Of a stretch of DNA of 64,000 bases, positions 9,776-17,865 are shown in pieces. Each line of letters starts with the position of its first letter. The stretch's first letter is position 1. The position numbers and the translations under genes were made by a program. Origin of the DNA: Chloroflexota bacterium (lineage in GTDB: Bacteria; Chloroflexota; Limnocylindria; Limnocylindrales; CSP1-4). Where the stretch lies: NCBI GenBank assembly GCA_021802825.1, contig JAJZRG010000005.1, forward strand, positions 62,001-126,000, read 5' to 3'. The notes beneath the pieces were generated by a model. The model was not told the origin of the DNA. It saw nothing but the letters and a program-made list of their open reading frames with translations, and searched no databases.

Positions 9776-11074
9776 TCAGCCGGCCGCGGCCGCCTCGACG
9801 GCCTCGGGCTGCTCCAGCGCGAACGCAGCATGGAGGGCGCGGACCGCCTGCTCGACGCGATCCTCGGCGATGATCGTGGTGATGCGAATCTCGGAGGTGG
9901 AGATCATCTCGATGTTGATCCCCTCGTCCGCGAGCGTCCCGAACATCCGAGCCGCGTAGCCCGGGGCGTTCTGGATGCCAGCGCCCACGATCGACACCTT
10001 GGCCACCGAGCTGTCGGTGGTCATGTCGGCGAAGCCCAGGTCCCGGACGAGCGGCTCGAGGATGCGCTTGGCCTTGGCGAGCTCGACCCGCGGGATGGTG
10101 AACGAGATGTCCGTCGACCCGCCGTGGCCCACGTTCTGGACGATCATGTCCACGATGACGCCGGCGTCGGCCAGCGGCCCGAAGACATGGTTGGCCACAC
10201 CGGGCCGGTCGGGCACGCCGACGAGCGTGATCTTGGCGACGTTGCGGTCGTGGGCGAGACCCCGGACCTTGTTCCGCTGCTCCACGAGCGGGTCCTCCTT
10301 GATGAGCGTGCCGGGGGCGTCCTCGAACGAGCTGAGGACCTCGATGACGACGTCGTTGACCCAGCCCAGCTCCACGGCGCGCACCTGCATCACCTGGGCG
10401 CCCTGGTGGGCGAGCTCCATCATCTCCTCGTAGCCGATGACTCGCAGCTGGCGGGCGTCGGGGGTGATGCGCGGGTCCGCGGTGTAGATGCCCTTGACGT
10501 CGGTGAAGATCTGGCAGCGGTCGGCGCGCAGCTGGGCGGCGAGCGCGACGGCGGTGGTGTCTGAGCCGCCCCGCCCGAGCGTGGTGATCTCGGCCGCGTG
10601 GACGTCGCTCGCGGTGGCAGTGGCCTCGAGCGCGGCCACGCCCTTCGTGCTCATGCCCTGGAAGCCGGCAACGATCACGACCTTGCCCGCTGCGATCTCC
10701 GCGTTGACGCGTCGTGGGTCGATGCCGGCGATGCGCGCCTTGCCGTACCTGCCGTCCGTGGTGATGCCCGCCTGCGGGCCAGTCAGGCTGATGGCGGCGA
10801 CCCCGAGCGAGTGGAGGGCCATCGAGACCAGCGTGGCACTCTGGTGCTCACCCGTGGCGAGGAGCACGTCCAGCTCGCGAGGGTCTGGCTCATCGGTGAT
10901 GGCGGCGGCGAGGGCAAGGAGCTCGTCGGTCGTGTCGCCCATGGCGGACACGATGACGATGAGGTTCGATCCCGCTGCGCGCTCGCGCGCGATCCGCCTG
11001 GCGACGCGCTTGATGCGCTCGGCGCCCGCGACCGACGAGCCGCCGAACTTCATGACGACGAGAGGGGTGGACAT
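9776..11074 (-). CDS. lysC: Aspartate kinase
   Basis: The 432-residue product has the aspartokinase N-terminal motif VVMKFGGSSVA, the catalytic loop TTLGRGGSDTTAVALAA and FTDVKGIYTADPRI, then two ACT domains (about 270-345 and 350-420) for feedback control by lysine and/or threonine. It phosphorylates aspartate for the Lys/Thr/Met pathway. Between GFQGM and EITTLGRGG there is an insertion of roughly 14 residues (ALEATATASDVHAA) compared with familiar LysC proteins. hom and thrB, the later threonine-branch genes, lie 4.5 kb away. Confidence 0.95.
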   Translation of the reverse strand: MSTPLVVMKFGGSSVAGAERIKRVARRIARERAAGSNLIVIVSAMGDTTDELLALAAAITDEPDPRELDVLLATGEHQSATLVSMALHSLGVAAISLTGPQAGITTDGRYGKARIAGIDPRRVNAEIAAGKVVIVAGFQGMSTKGVAALEATATASDVHAAEITTLGRGGSDTTAVALAAQLRADRCQIFTDVKGIYTADPRITPDARQLRVIGYEEMMELAHQGAQVMQVRAVELGWVNDVVIEVLSSFEDAPGTLIKEDPLVEQRNKVRGLAHDRNVAKITLVGVPDRPGVANHVFGPLADAGVIVDMIVQNVGHGGSTDISFTIPRVELAKAKRILEPLVRDLGFADMTTDSSVAKVSIVGAGIQNAPGYAARMFGTLADEGINIEMISTSEIRITTIIAEDRVEQAVRALHAAFALEQPEAVEAAAAG

Positions 11075-11083
11075 GGCCGGGCA

Positions 11084-11089
11084 ATTCTA
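11084..11089 (-). promoter_or_regulatory. -10 element of lysC, probably leaderless
   Basis: On the minus strand GCTAGAATTG gives the hexamer TAGAAT ending 9 bases before the lysC ATG. A transcription start 6-7 bases downstream would leave almost no leader. No clear Shine-Dalgarno sits between hexamer and ATG. Confidence 0.55.
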
Positions 11090-11445
11090 GCGGGCAGATG
11101 CGGTGATCTCGCCGTTACGGTTCGGTTGCGGCGGATTCGGCGTCGGATACCGCCAGATGTTCTTCCTGCGGCCGCCTGGCCGCCTGCCCGGCCTCGCCGC
11201 GCCAGGACTCGCGCCTTCGACCGGCCTCGCCGCGCCGGGACTCGCGCGTGCGGCGGCACTGCCGGCCCGCATCCCGCGCCTCGCCGGGGGATTCCGCCAT
11301 GTGCCCGCAACGCGGTCCTTCCGTCGCGGGTTTCCGCCAACGGCCCGCGTGGCGGGCCGCTGCGCCAACTCCCTCGCCACTCGCCCCCACATGCCCGTGC
11401 TGCGGGCCTTGTCCAAGAGGTCCTCGGATACGGCCCGCACTGCGG
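11090..11445. other. Gene-free stretch with GC-rich short repeats
   Basis: About 355 bases between the lysC promoter and the end of the XRE/nuclease gene. Open frames here are low-complexity Arg/Ala/Pro shadows. A 26-base imperfect direct repeat (ggcctcgccgcgcc followed by a/g and ggactcgcgc) occurs twice near 11190 and 11226. I see no RNA gene. Confidence 0.5.
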
Positions 11446-12201
11446 TCAGGTGACGGAATCCGACGCCACCCTTCTGCGTGGGCCGGTGCCGGCGGCGCGG
11501 ACGCGGTGCCGTCCGCCGCCCGTACGGCCCGTCGTGCGGTCATGTGCAAGAAACCAGACGCCCGCGACTCCCGGCGCGGTGGGGTGCTCCAGCCAATGGC
11601 GGACATCCCACGTGCCCGCGGGGAGCACGGCATCCACGAGCCCAGCGAAACGGGCGAGCCGTCGGCGGTTCGTCGTTGTGTCGCCCAGGACGAGGATCCG
11701 TGCGACAGATCCAGGCTCCCAGCCGCGCTCGTGCGCGATCGCGGGCGCGAGCCGAACCTTGCGGTCGAGCCCGGCCAGCATCGCCTGCATATCCGGCGTG
11801 ACCGACTTCACCTCGAACACGGCCAGTGCCCGCGTCGGCGGATGCCAGGCCAGAATGTCGATCGACCCCCGCTCTCCGTACCGCGAGAACGTGACCTCGA
11901 CGGCGACCTCCCAGCCGTACGCCCGGAGACGACCCACCACGGCTTCCACGAGCCGTGCGTGCCCCTCGTCCAGCAGCCGGTCGAGCGCCTCGCCCTGGTA
12001 GCGCAGGAGGACATCGAGCGTTCCGCCTACCGCCGACACCACCCGATCGATGACACCGACGGCAATGGCGCGACTCTCGCCGCCTTCGATCCTGGCCACG
12101 ACCGACCGCGACACCCTGGCCGCGGCCGCCAGGTCCGCCTGTCGCCAGCCACGGCGGTGCCGCAGGGCGCGGACGGCCCGGCCGACTCGATCGAGATCCA
12201 T
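11446..12201 (-). CDS. XRE-type DNA-binding protein fused to a PD-(D/E)XK-like domain
   Basis: The 251-residue product begins with an XRE helix-turn-helix (about residues 1-65: ALRHRRGWRQADLAAAARVSRSVVARIEGG). The second half contains ERGSIDILAWHPP and, about 10 residues later, AVFEVKSV, the D...E-x-K spacing of restriction-endonuclease-like folds. The first Met (MDLDRVGR) is chosen because upstream frame is shadow of the divergent hydrolase. The gene stands alone, facing away from the hydrolase at 12349. Nuclease activity is not proven; the domain may only bind nucleic acid. Confidence 0.75.
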   Translation of the reverse strand: MDLDRVGRAVRALRHRRGWRQADLAAAARVSRSVVARIEGGESRAIAVGVIDRVVSAVGGTLDVLLRYQGEALDRLLDEGHARLVEAVVGRLRAYGWEVAVEVTFSRYGERGSIDILAWHPPTRALAVFEVKSVTPDMQAMLAGLDRKVRLAPAIAHERGWEPGSVARILVLGDTTTNRRRLARFAGLVDAVLPAGTWDVRHWLEHPTAPGVAGVWFLAHDRTTGRTGGGRHRVRAAGTGPRRRVASDSVT

Positions 12202-12348
12202 GGCGCGAGGATGGCGTGCGCGCCTTATGCCGCAGTTATGCCGGCAGATCCCGGCACGCCGGCAGGCGGCGGAGCGCCCGATTCGGCGTCCTGCGCCACA
12301 ATCGGCGAACCCGCGCCACGCGCCCCGACCCGGAGCCGGAGACCTGCC

Positions 12349-13110
12349 ATGTGCTTCGACCACGACTCGCGCCCGCCCATCGTCCCCGACCCGTCGGGGA
12401 TGCGCGACGCGCAGGGGGTGCAGCTGGAGGCCGCCGACGGCAACCGCTTCGCCGCCTACGAGGCCCTCGCCGCGCATCCCACGGGAGCTGGGGTCGTGAT
12501 CCTCCCCGACGTCCGCGGCCTGCGCACGTACTACAGGGAGCTCGCCGAGCGCTTCGCGGAGCGCGGGGTGGACGCGATCGCGATCGACTACTTCGGCCGC
12601 ACCGGGGGCATCGGTGACCGCGGGCCGGACTTCGAGTACATGCCGCACGCCGCTGCCACGACGTACGCGGGCCTGGCGGCCGACATCCACGCCGCAGCCA
12701 GGCGCCTCCGGCAGGACTCGAGCATTGATCGCCTCTACACCACCGGCTTCTGCTTCGGCGGCCGACTCGCCTTCCTCACCGCCGGCATGGCGGATCTCGA
12801 CCTCGCGGGCGTGATCGGGTTCTACGGGTGGCCGACCGGTCAGGCCCGCAACGACACGCCTGCCCCCGCCGACGTCGCCTCGAGTTTCACCTGCCCGGTC
12901 CTGGGCATCTTCGGCGGCGCGGACGAGGGCATCTCGGCCGATGCCGTCGCCACGTTCGAGCGAGCGCTGACCGAAGCCGGGATCGAGCACTGCCTCACCA
13001 CGTACGATGGGGCTCCGCACTCCTTCTTCGACCGCAAGGCCGCGGAGTTCGCCGACGCGAGCGATCGCGCGTGGGCGGAGACACTGGGCTTCATGGGGGT
13101 CGCGAGATGA
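12349..13110 (+). CDS. Dienelactone hydrolase family protein
   Basis: The 253-residue alpha/beta hydrolase has a Cys nucleophile elbow G-F-C-F-G-G near residue 130, an Asp in GGADEG and a His in GAPHSFFD, the Cys-Asp-His triad of dienelactone hydrolases. VVILPDVRGL supplies the oxyanion-hole region. Such enzymes open lactones or cleave esters; the true substrate is unknown. The ATG (MCFDHDSRPP) is typical of the family. It is followed within 300 bases by two small genes on the same strand. Confidence 0.88.
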   Translation: MCFDHDSRPPIVPDPSGMRDAQGVQLEAADGNRFAAYEALAAHPTGAGVVILPDVRGLRTYYRELAERFAERGVDAIAIDYFGRTGGIGDRGPDFEYMPHAAATTYAGLAADIHAAARRLRQDSSIDRLYTTGFCFGGRLAFLTAGMADLDLAGVIGFYGWPTGQARNDTPAPADVASSFTCPVLGIFGGADEGISADAVATFERALTEAGIEHCLTTYDGAPHSFFDRKAAEFADASDRAWAETLGFMGVAR

Positions 13111-13120
13111 GGACCGCGAC

Positions 13121-13384
13121 ATGAGCTTCCTGCGACGCATGTTCGGGGGCGGTGCCGACGAGGCCGAGGGGACGGCCCGAGCGCCGCTGGACTCGGCCGA
13201 GGCCGCCGCCGAGGAGGCCGAGCACGAGCGCGCGCTGCTGCGCGAGGAGGCGGTCCGCCTTTCCGACGAGCTGCTGGCGCGCCAGATGCGCTACGCCGAC
13301 CGCTCGTGGACCCCTCCGGCCCAGGGCGCCTCCCGCCGCGCGGGCGACACACAGCACCCGGACAACACAGAGCCCGACGAGTAG
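13121..13384 (+). CDS. Small hypothetical protein
   Basis: An 87-residue acidic/helical protein beginning MSFLRRMFGGG with a central Ala/Glu-rich segment that could form a helix or short coiled coil (about 24-55). I do not recognise it. It starts 10 bases after the hydrolase stop with GAGG upstream, and ends 7 bases before the next gene, so it is probably part of the same operon. Confidence 0.6.
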   Translation: MSFLRRMFGGGADEAEGTARAPLDSAEAAAEEAEHERALLREEAVRLSDELLARQMRYADRSWTPPAQGASRRAGDTQHPDNTEPDE

Positions 13385-13391
13385 GAGGCCG

Positions 13392-13886
13392 ATGGTGCGC
13401 CTGGTCCGAATCCTGGTCAGGCTGCTGGTCGCGTTCACGGTCGCGGTCACCGCCCTGTCAATGGTGTCGGCCATCGTGGCCCTCGCCAAGCGCGGCCGGT
13501 TCCCCGACGACACGGAGCCGGATGACGACGAGCTCGACCTGACCACGATCCTGCGCGGCCGCAAGTTCCGGTCCGAGGCGAAGGCGTTCCGCGGCGGGCG
13601 GCTCATCTCCTGGCAGGGCGGCGCTGACATCGACCTCCGCGGGGCGACGCTGGACCCCTCCGGCGCGCACCTCGACGTCTGGACCGTCTTCGGCGGGATG
13701 CAGCTGCGCGTGCCCGAGGACTGGCGCGTCCGGATGCGGGGCGTCGCCATCTTCGGCGGGGCGGGGTCGATGGCGCCGCAGCCCGAGGACGGCGACCCGG
13801 GCCCGGTGCTCACCATCCGCTACCGGACGCTCTTCGGCGGGTTCGGCGTGACAGCCGAGCCAGACGACGAGGTGCTGACCGTGTAG
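13392..13886 (+). CDS. LiaF-C-like membrane protein
   Basis: The 164-residue protein has one N-terminal membrane helix (about 5-33) and a C-terminal beta-rich domain with repeated WQGGADIDLRGA, VFGGMQLRVPEDWRV and IFGGAG motifs, the pattern of the cell-wall-active-antibiotics-response (LiaF C-terminal) domain. TAGGAGG lies just before the ATG. LiaF-type proteins act with envelope-stress two-component systems, but none is encoded nearby. Confidence 0.7.
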   Translation: MVRLVRILVRLLVAFTVAVTALSMVSAIVALAKRGRFPDDTEPDDDELDLTTILRGRKFRSEAKAFRGGRLISWQGGADIDLRGATLDPSGAHLDVWTVFGGMQLRVPEDWRVRMRGVAIFGGAGSMAPQPEDGDPGPVLTIRYRTLFGGFGVTAEPDDEVLTV

Positions 13887-13967
13887 CGAACGGCCGGCCG
13901 TGACGAGCGGGCGATCCGGGAGCCGCCGTCGCGCTAGGCTGAGGGTCCACACCATCAAGGAGGGGCC

Positions 13968-14201
13968 ATGAAGGAACGGCTCATCGGCGAGGACCAGCTT
14001 CTGGTCACGGCCGACACCACGCTCGGCGACGCACTCTGGGACTGGGTGGCAGCCGACGCCTCGCGGCGCGCGGCCGACGGCTGGCGGATCGCCAATATCG
14101 GCGGCATCGGCACCCAGATGGGGATGCAGCAACCCCAGATGGGCTACGGCGCCCCATCCTACGCGGTGGCGCTCTCCCTCTGGATCCTGTACCGCCGGTG
14201 A
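13968..14201 (+). CDS. Small hypothetical protein
   Basis: A 77-residue protein (MKERLIGEDQLLVTADTTLG) that I do not recognise; Gly/Gln/Met-rich stretch GTQMGMQQPQMGYG near residues 48-61. A strong AAGGAGG Shine-Dalgarno precedes the ATG and a candidate -10 TAGGCT lies at about 13936. Its stop overlaps the next GTG (GTGA), so it is co-translated with the flavin-binding protein. Confidence 0.6.
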   Translation: MKERLIGEDQLLVTADTTLGDALWDWVAADASRRAADGWRIANIGGIGTQMGMQQPQMGYGAPSYAVALSLWILYRR

Positions 14202-14875
14202 GCGACAGCTCGCCTGCCTTGTCGGACCAGCCCGCCGATCCCACGCCTCCCGCCAGCGATCGCGTCCGCCTCCGCCGCAAGCCGATGCGCGGCCGGTACG
14301 ACCGCGCGACGATCGACGCGATCATCGACGCCTCGGTCATCGGGACGGTGGCCTTCGTCCAGGACGGCCAGCCGTACGCGATCCCGACCAACGTCTGGCG
14401 CCAGGGCGACCGCGTCTACTGGCACGGATCGGCGGGCAGCCGCCTGGTCCGAGTGTCGGACGCGAGCCCGGTCTGCGTGACGCTCTACCACCTCGACGGA
14501 CTGGTGCTGGCCCGCTCTGCCACCAACCACTCGGTCAACTTCCGCTCGGTCGTGATCCTCGGTACGGCGCACCTGGTCAGCGAGCCCGCGCACATCGAGC
14601 ACGCGCTCGAGAGCCTGATCGAGGCGCTCTACCCCGGCCGCTGGGCCCAGCTCCGGCCCATGACCCAGAAGGAGCGCAGGGAGACCGGCGTGATGTACGT
14701 TGACCTCACCGAGGCGTCGGCGAAGCTCCGCGACGAGGGCGCCCACGACGACCCGGGCGACGAGACGTGGCCCGTGTGGGCCGGGGTGGTCCCGGTCACG
14801 CTGGTCCGCGGGGAGCCTGAGCCCGACGATTTCGTCGAGCCCGGGACGGCAACGCCCGCGGTGCGCCTCCCCTAG
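14198..14875 (+). CDS. Pyridoxamine 5'-phosphate oxidase-like flavin-binding protein
   Basis: The 225-residue product has the split-barrel PNPOx-like fold: RGRYDRATIDAIIDASVIGTVAFV, PYAIPTNVWRQGDRVYWHGS, and NFRSVVILGTAHLV. This group (NimA/pyridoxamine-oxidase-like) binds FMN or haem; the reaction is unknown. The first 25 residues are disordered Ser/Pro-rich. GTG start overlaps the previous stop. Confidence 0.8.
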   Translation: MSDSSPALSDQPADPTPPASDRVRLRRKPMRGRYDRATIDAIIDASVIGTVAFVQDGQPYAIPTNVWRQGDRVYWHGSAGSRLVRVSDASPVCVTLYHLDGLVLARSATNHSVNFRSVVILGTAHLVSEPAHIEHALESLIEALYPGRWAQLRPMTQKERRETGVMYVDLTEASAKLRDEGAHDDPGDETWPVWAGVVPVTLVRGEPEPDDFVEPGTATPAVRLP

Positions 14876-15080
14876 CTCCGGTTGCGGCAGTCTGGCTGCC
14901 CGATCGGGTCTCATCCGAGTCAAACCGCGGCTCGCCGAGCGTGGACGACCGCGTCGGGCGTCGCCGCGGGCGTCGATCGAGTCGCGTCCGCGGCGCCCGA
15001 GCGTGGGTAGGGCGCCAAGGGCGGGCTCGCGGCGTGACGCACGCGCGCCATTCGCGGATTCGCCTCTGCCCCGCCTGCGG

Positions 15081-15266
15081 CGCGCCGCGCACTCGGCCCT
15101 GCCCCGCCGGCGGCGCGCCGCAGGCTTGAGTCGCGTCAGACTCGAACCGCGGCGACTCACTCGGTTCTCGCCACCCACTCGGCCCTCGCCGCCAGCGCGC
15201 CGCGCACTCGCCCTCGCCGCCGCCGGCGGCGCGCGGCAGGCTTGAGTCGCGTCAGACTCGAACCGC
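15081..15266. repeat. Two ~70-base direct repeats in gene-free DNA
   Basis: Copies at 15081-15150 and 15196-15266 share a common start (cgcgccgcgcactcg) and a nearly identical 40-base end (15111-15150 against 15227-15266, one mismatch by eye) that contains gcttgagtcgcgtcagactc. They lie in the 708-base gap 14876-15583 between convergent genes; nothing in this gap looks coding. Confidence 0.75.
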
Positions 15267-15455
15267 CACGCTCCCATCACGGGAGACGGTCCCAAGTCGG
15301 GGTTCGCCGGGTGGGTCGCGCTCACCGGGCGGGGATTCGAGTCTGCGATGACTCAGCGGCGGCGGGCCTTCAGAGGGCGGGTCTGGGAGGCAGGTCGGGG
15401 CAACCCCGCGCCCGCCCCGCGCCAGCCCCGCTCCAGCCCGACGCCCCGCGCCCCT

Positions 15456-15555
15456 GGGTCGATCAGCTGGATCAGCCGGGTCGATCAGCTGGATCAGCCG
15501 GGTCGATCAGCTGGATCAGCCTGACCGCTGGATCAGCCTGACCGCTGGATCAGCC
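15456..15555. repeat. Compound minisatellite: 22-base x3 and 17-base x2
   Basis: Three perfect tandem copies of gggtcgatcagctggatcagcc (22 bases; 15456-15477, 15478-15499, 15500-15521) are followed at once by two perfect 17-base copies (tgaccgctggatcagcc; 15522-15538, 15539-15555) and a partial third. The two units share the core ctggatcagcc. It lies 28 bases beyond the thrB stop. Confidence 0.9.
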
Positions 15556-15583
15556 TGACCGCGAGCATCGGCCGACCTGGGTG

Positions 15584-16573
15584 TCAGGCGCCCTCGACGA
15601 GCTCCGGTCCCCGGTTGCGCGGCCCCACGATCCGCGTCTGGCCTGACAGCCCCGCGCCGTCGGCCGCATCTCGCAGCGCCGCCTCGACCGGTGCCGCGTC
15701 CGCGTCGGGCGCAACGAACGCCAGCACCGTGGAACCCGCGCCCGAGAGGAACGCGCCCAGCGCGCCGGCCGCCCGCGCGGCGCCCGTCAGGCGCGGCAGC
15801 TGCGGGTAGGCCACCGAGCGGTACGGCTCGTGGATGCGGTCAACAGTGAGATCGGCGAGGAGGTCCCAGCGCCCGGACGCGATCCCCGCCACGCCGATCG
15901 CGATGCGGCTCATGTTGGACACCGCGTCGCGCAGCGGCACCTCGGCCGGGAGGACCCGGCGCATGTCGGCGGTGGACAGCCGGCGGTCGGGGATGAACAG
16001 CACGGCACGAAGCCCCTCGGGCGCGTCGAACCGCACCGCCTCCACGCGCGGGCCCAGGTGGGCCGACACGACGAAGCCGCCCATGAGCGCCGCCGACGCG
16101 TTGTCCGGGTGGCCCTCGATGCCGGCGGCCAGGCGCAGCATGGCCGGCATCGCCAGCGTTCCGCCACCCAGCACGTTTCCGGCCCACACGCCACCCACGG
16201 CGGCCGCGGCAGACGACCCCAGCCCGCGCGACAGCGGGATGCGGTTGTGCGCCGAGATGCGCCAGCCGATCTCCGGCGGCCGCGGCCCGAGCTGCGCCTC
16301 GATGGCCGCCTCGAGCCCCATCACGAAGCGGTCGGACCGCTCGCCGCGGAGCTCGCCGGCGCCCTCGCCGGTGGTCGCGAGCTCGACCAACCCGTCGCCT
16401 GCGACGGCCTCGACCTCGACCCGGTTGCACAGCTCCAGCGCCAAGCCCAGGCAGTCGTACCCGGCACCTAGGTTGGCGGTGGAGGCAGGCACGTCAACGA
16501 CCAACCGCCGGCCCAGGACCGGCGACCAGTCGCCGTGGGTCTGCCAGTGGCCTGCGACCGGGGTGCGGGCCAT
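15584..16573 (-). CDS. thrB: Homoserine kinase
   Basis: The 329-residue GHMP kinase has VDVPASTANLGAGYDCLGLAL at the N-terminus, the ATP loop PLSRGLGSSAAAAVGG, EGHPDNASAALMGGF and a C-terminal GAFLSGAGSTVLAF. It phosphorylates homoserine for threonine synthesis. The start (MARTPVAG) lies 5 bases after the hom stop; the longer frame upstream is shadow of hom. No thrC is seen in the window. Confidence 0.94.
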   Translation of the reverse strand: MARTPVAGHWQTHGDWSPVLGRRLVVDVPASTANLGAGYDCLGLALELCNRVEVEAVAGDGLVELATTGEGAGELRGERSDRFVMGLEAAIEAQLGPRPPEIGWRISAHNRIPLSRGLGSSAAAAVGGVWAGNVLGGGTLAMPAMLRLAAGIEGHPDNASAALMGGFVVSAHLGPRVEAVRFDAPEGLRAVLFIPDRRLSTADMRRVLPAEVPLRDAVSNMSRIAIGVAGIASGRWDLLADLTVDRIHEPYRSVAYPQLPRLTGAARAAGALGAFLSGAGSTVLAFVAPDADAAPVEAALRDAADGAGLSGQTRIVGPRNRGPELVEGA

Positions 16574-16578
16574 GTCGG

Positions 16579-17700
16579 TCAGTCCCCGACCGGATAGCAG
16601 GCACCCGACGGCGCGGCGACGCACTCGCCGTCCACGGGGCGGACTGGGACGTCGGCGCCGCCCTCCGCCCGGACCGCGCCGCCCCACGTCGAGCCCAGCC
16701 CCCGGGCGATCGACACGAGGTCCGAGAGCACGGCGGCTCCAGCGGCCGCCCCACCAGCTCCGGGCCCCTCGAACGCGACCCGCCCGACCGGCTCCGCGTC
16801 CACCTCGACCCGATTGAGCACGCCGTTGCAGCGGCCGAACGGCGACCCGGCCGGGACCGCTGTGGGGACGACCGAGGCCTCGATGGCGCAGTCCTCGGCG
16901 AGCCGGGTCGTCGCGATCAGGCGCAGCGTCCTGCCCTCGGCGCCGAGGGCCGCCACGTCTTCGGCGGTGACACCCGTGATGCCGGGGGTGCCGGGCTTGC
17001 CGCTGGTGGACCCCGCGCAGTTCGACACAGCCTCGGGCGGGATCCAGAGGCCGAAGGCGAGACGGGCGAGGATGACGAGCTTGTTGACCGCGTCGAGCCC
17101 CTCAACGTCGGCGGTCGGGTCGGCTTCCGCATAGCCCTTGGCCTGGGCCTCGCGCAGCACGTCCGCGTAGTCGCGCCCGTCGCGCGCCATCGCGGTCAGC
17201 ATGTAGTTCGTCGTGCCGTTGAGGATGCCGCGGACCCGGGCGATGCGATTCGCGGCCAGGTCCTGGGCGATGGGCCCGAGGAGTGGGATCCCGCCCCCGA
17301 CCGCCGCTTCGAAGCGCAGGACCGAGCCGGTCTCGCGCGTGAGCGCCTCGAGCTCAGGGCCGTGGTGGGCGATCACATGCTTGTTCGCGGTCACCACGTG
17401 GCGGCCCGCCGCGAGCGCGGCCCTGACCAGCGAGTGCGCCGGCTCGTCGCCGCCCATCGTCTCCACGATGACGTCCACGTCGTCGCGGCCGACCAGCGCG
17501 AAGGCGTCGTCGGTCAGCAGCTCGGCCGGGATGCCGTTGGCGATCGCGCGCTCGGTGAACTTCTCGGCGATGCCGGCGAGGACGAGCGGCCTGCCGTCCG
17601 ACGGGGCGAGACGGGGCGACCGCTCGAGGAACGAACGCACGACCTCTCGACCGACGGTGCCGGCGCCGATGACGCCGACGCGCAGGGGCAGGATGCTCAA
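16579..17700 (-). CDS. hom: Homoserine dehydrogenase
   Basis: The 373-residue product has the NAD(P)-binding VGVIGAGTVGREVV, TANKHVIAHHG, AAVGGGIPLL, GILNGTTNYML and the signature KGYAEADPTADVEGLDA. It reduces aspartate semialdehyde to homoserine. There is no C-terminal ACT domain, so feedback by threonine at this step is not expected in the usual way. The start is TTG with CGGAG 7-8 bases upstream. Confidence 0.95.
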   Translation of the reverse strand: MSILPLRVGVIGAGTVGREVVRSFLERSPRLAPSDGRPLVLAGIAEKFTERAIANGIPAELLTDDAFALVGRDDVDVIVETMGGDEPAHSLVRAALAAGRHVVTANKHVIAHHGPELEALTRETGSVLRFEAAVGGGIPLLGPIAQDLAANRIARVRGILNGTTNYMLTAMARDGRDYADVLREAQAKGYAEADPTADVEGLDAVNKLVILARLAFGLWIPPEAVSNCAGSTSGKPGTPGITGVTAEDVAALGAEGRTLRLIATTRLAEDCAIEASVVPTAVPAGSPFGRCNGVLNRVEVDAEPVGRVAFEGPGAGGAAAGAAVLSDLVSIARGLGSTWGGAVRAEGGADVPVRPVDGECVAAPSGACYPVGD

Positions 17701-17732
17701 CGGGGATCTCCGAAGGTTTGGGCGACGCAGGG

Positions 17733-17738
17733 ATGGTA
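17733..17738 (-). promoter_or_regulatory. Candidate -10 element of hom-thrB
   Basis: TACCAT on the minus strand in the context GCTACCATCC, 32 bases upstream of the hom TTG. It follows the GCTA-N3-T pattern seen at other starts here; the leader also contains the Shine-Dalgarno. Confidence 0.4.
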
Positions 17739-17865
17739 GCGAACGAGAGGCGCCCTCCGCGACCGGAGCCCACTCTTCGTTTGGACCGCGCTGCCGGGTT
17801 CGGCAGGTCCGCGCTCCCCGGGGCGCCGAGCCGGCGGGTCCCCGGGACCGGTTTCGGCCGACGCG

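Noticed and set aside
14876-15583. Arg/Ala-rich frames on both strands
   Set aside because: They are by-products of GC-rich repeats with no conserved motif.
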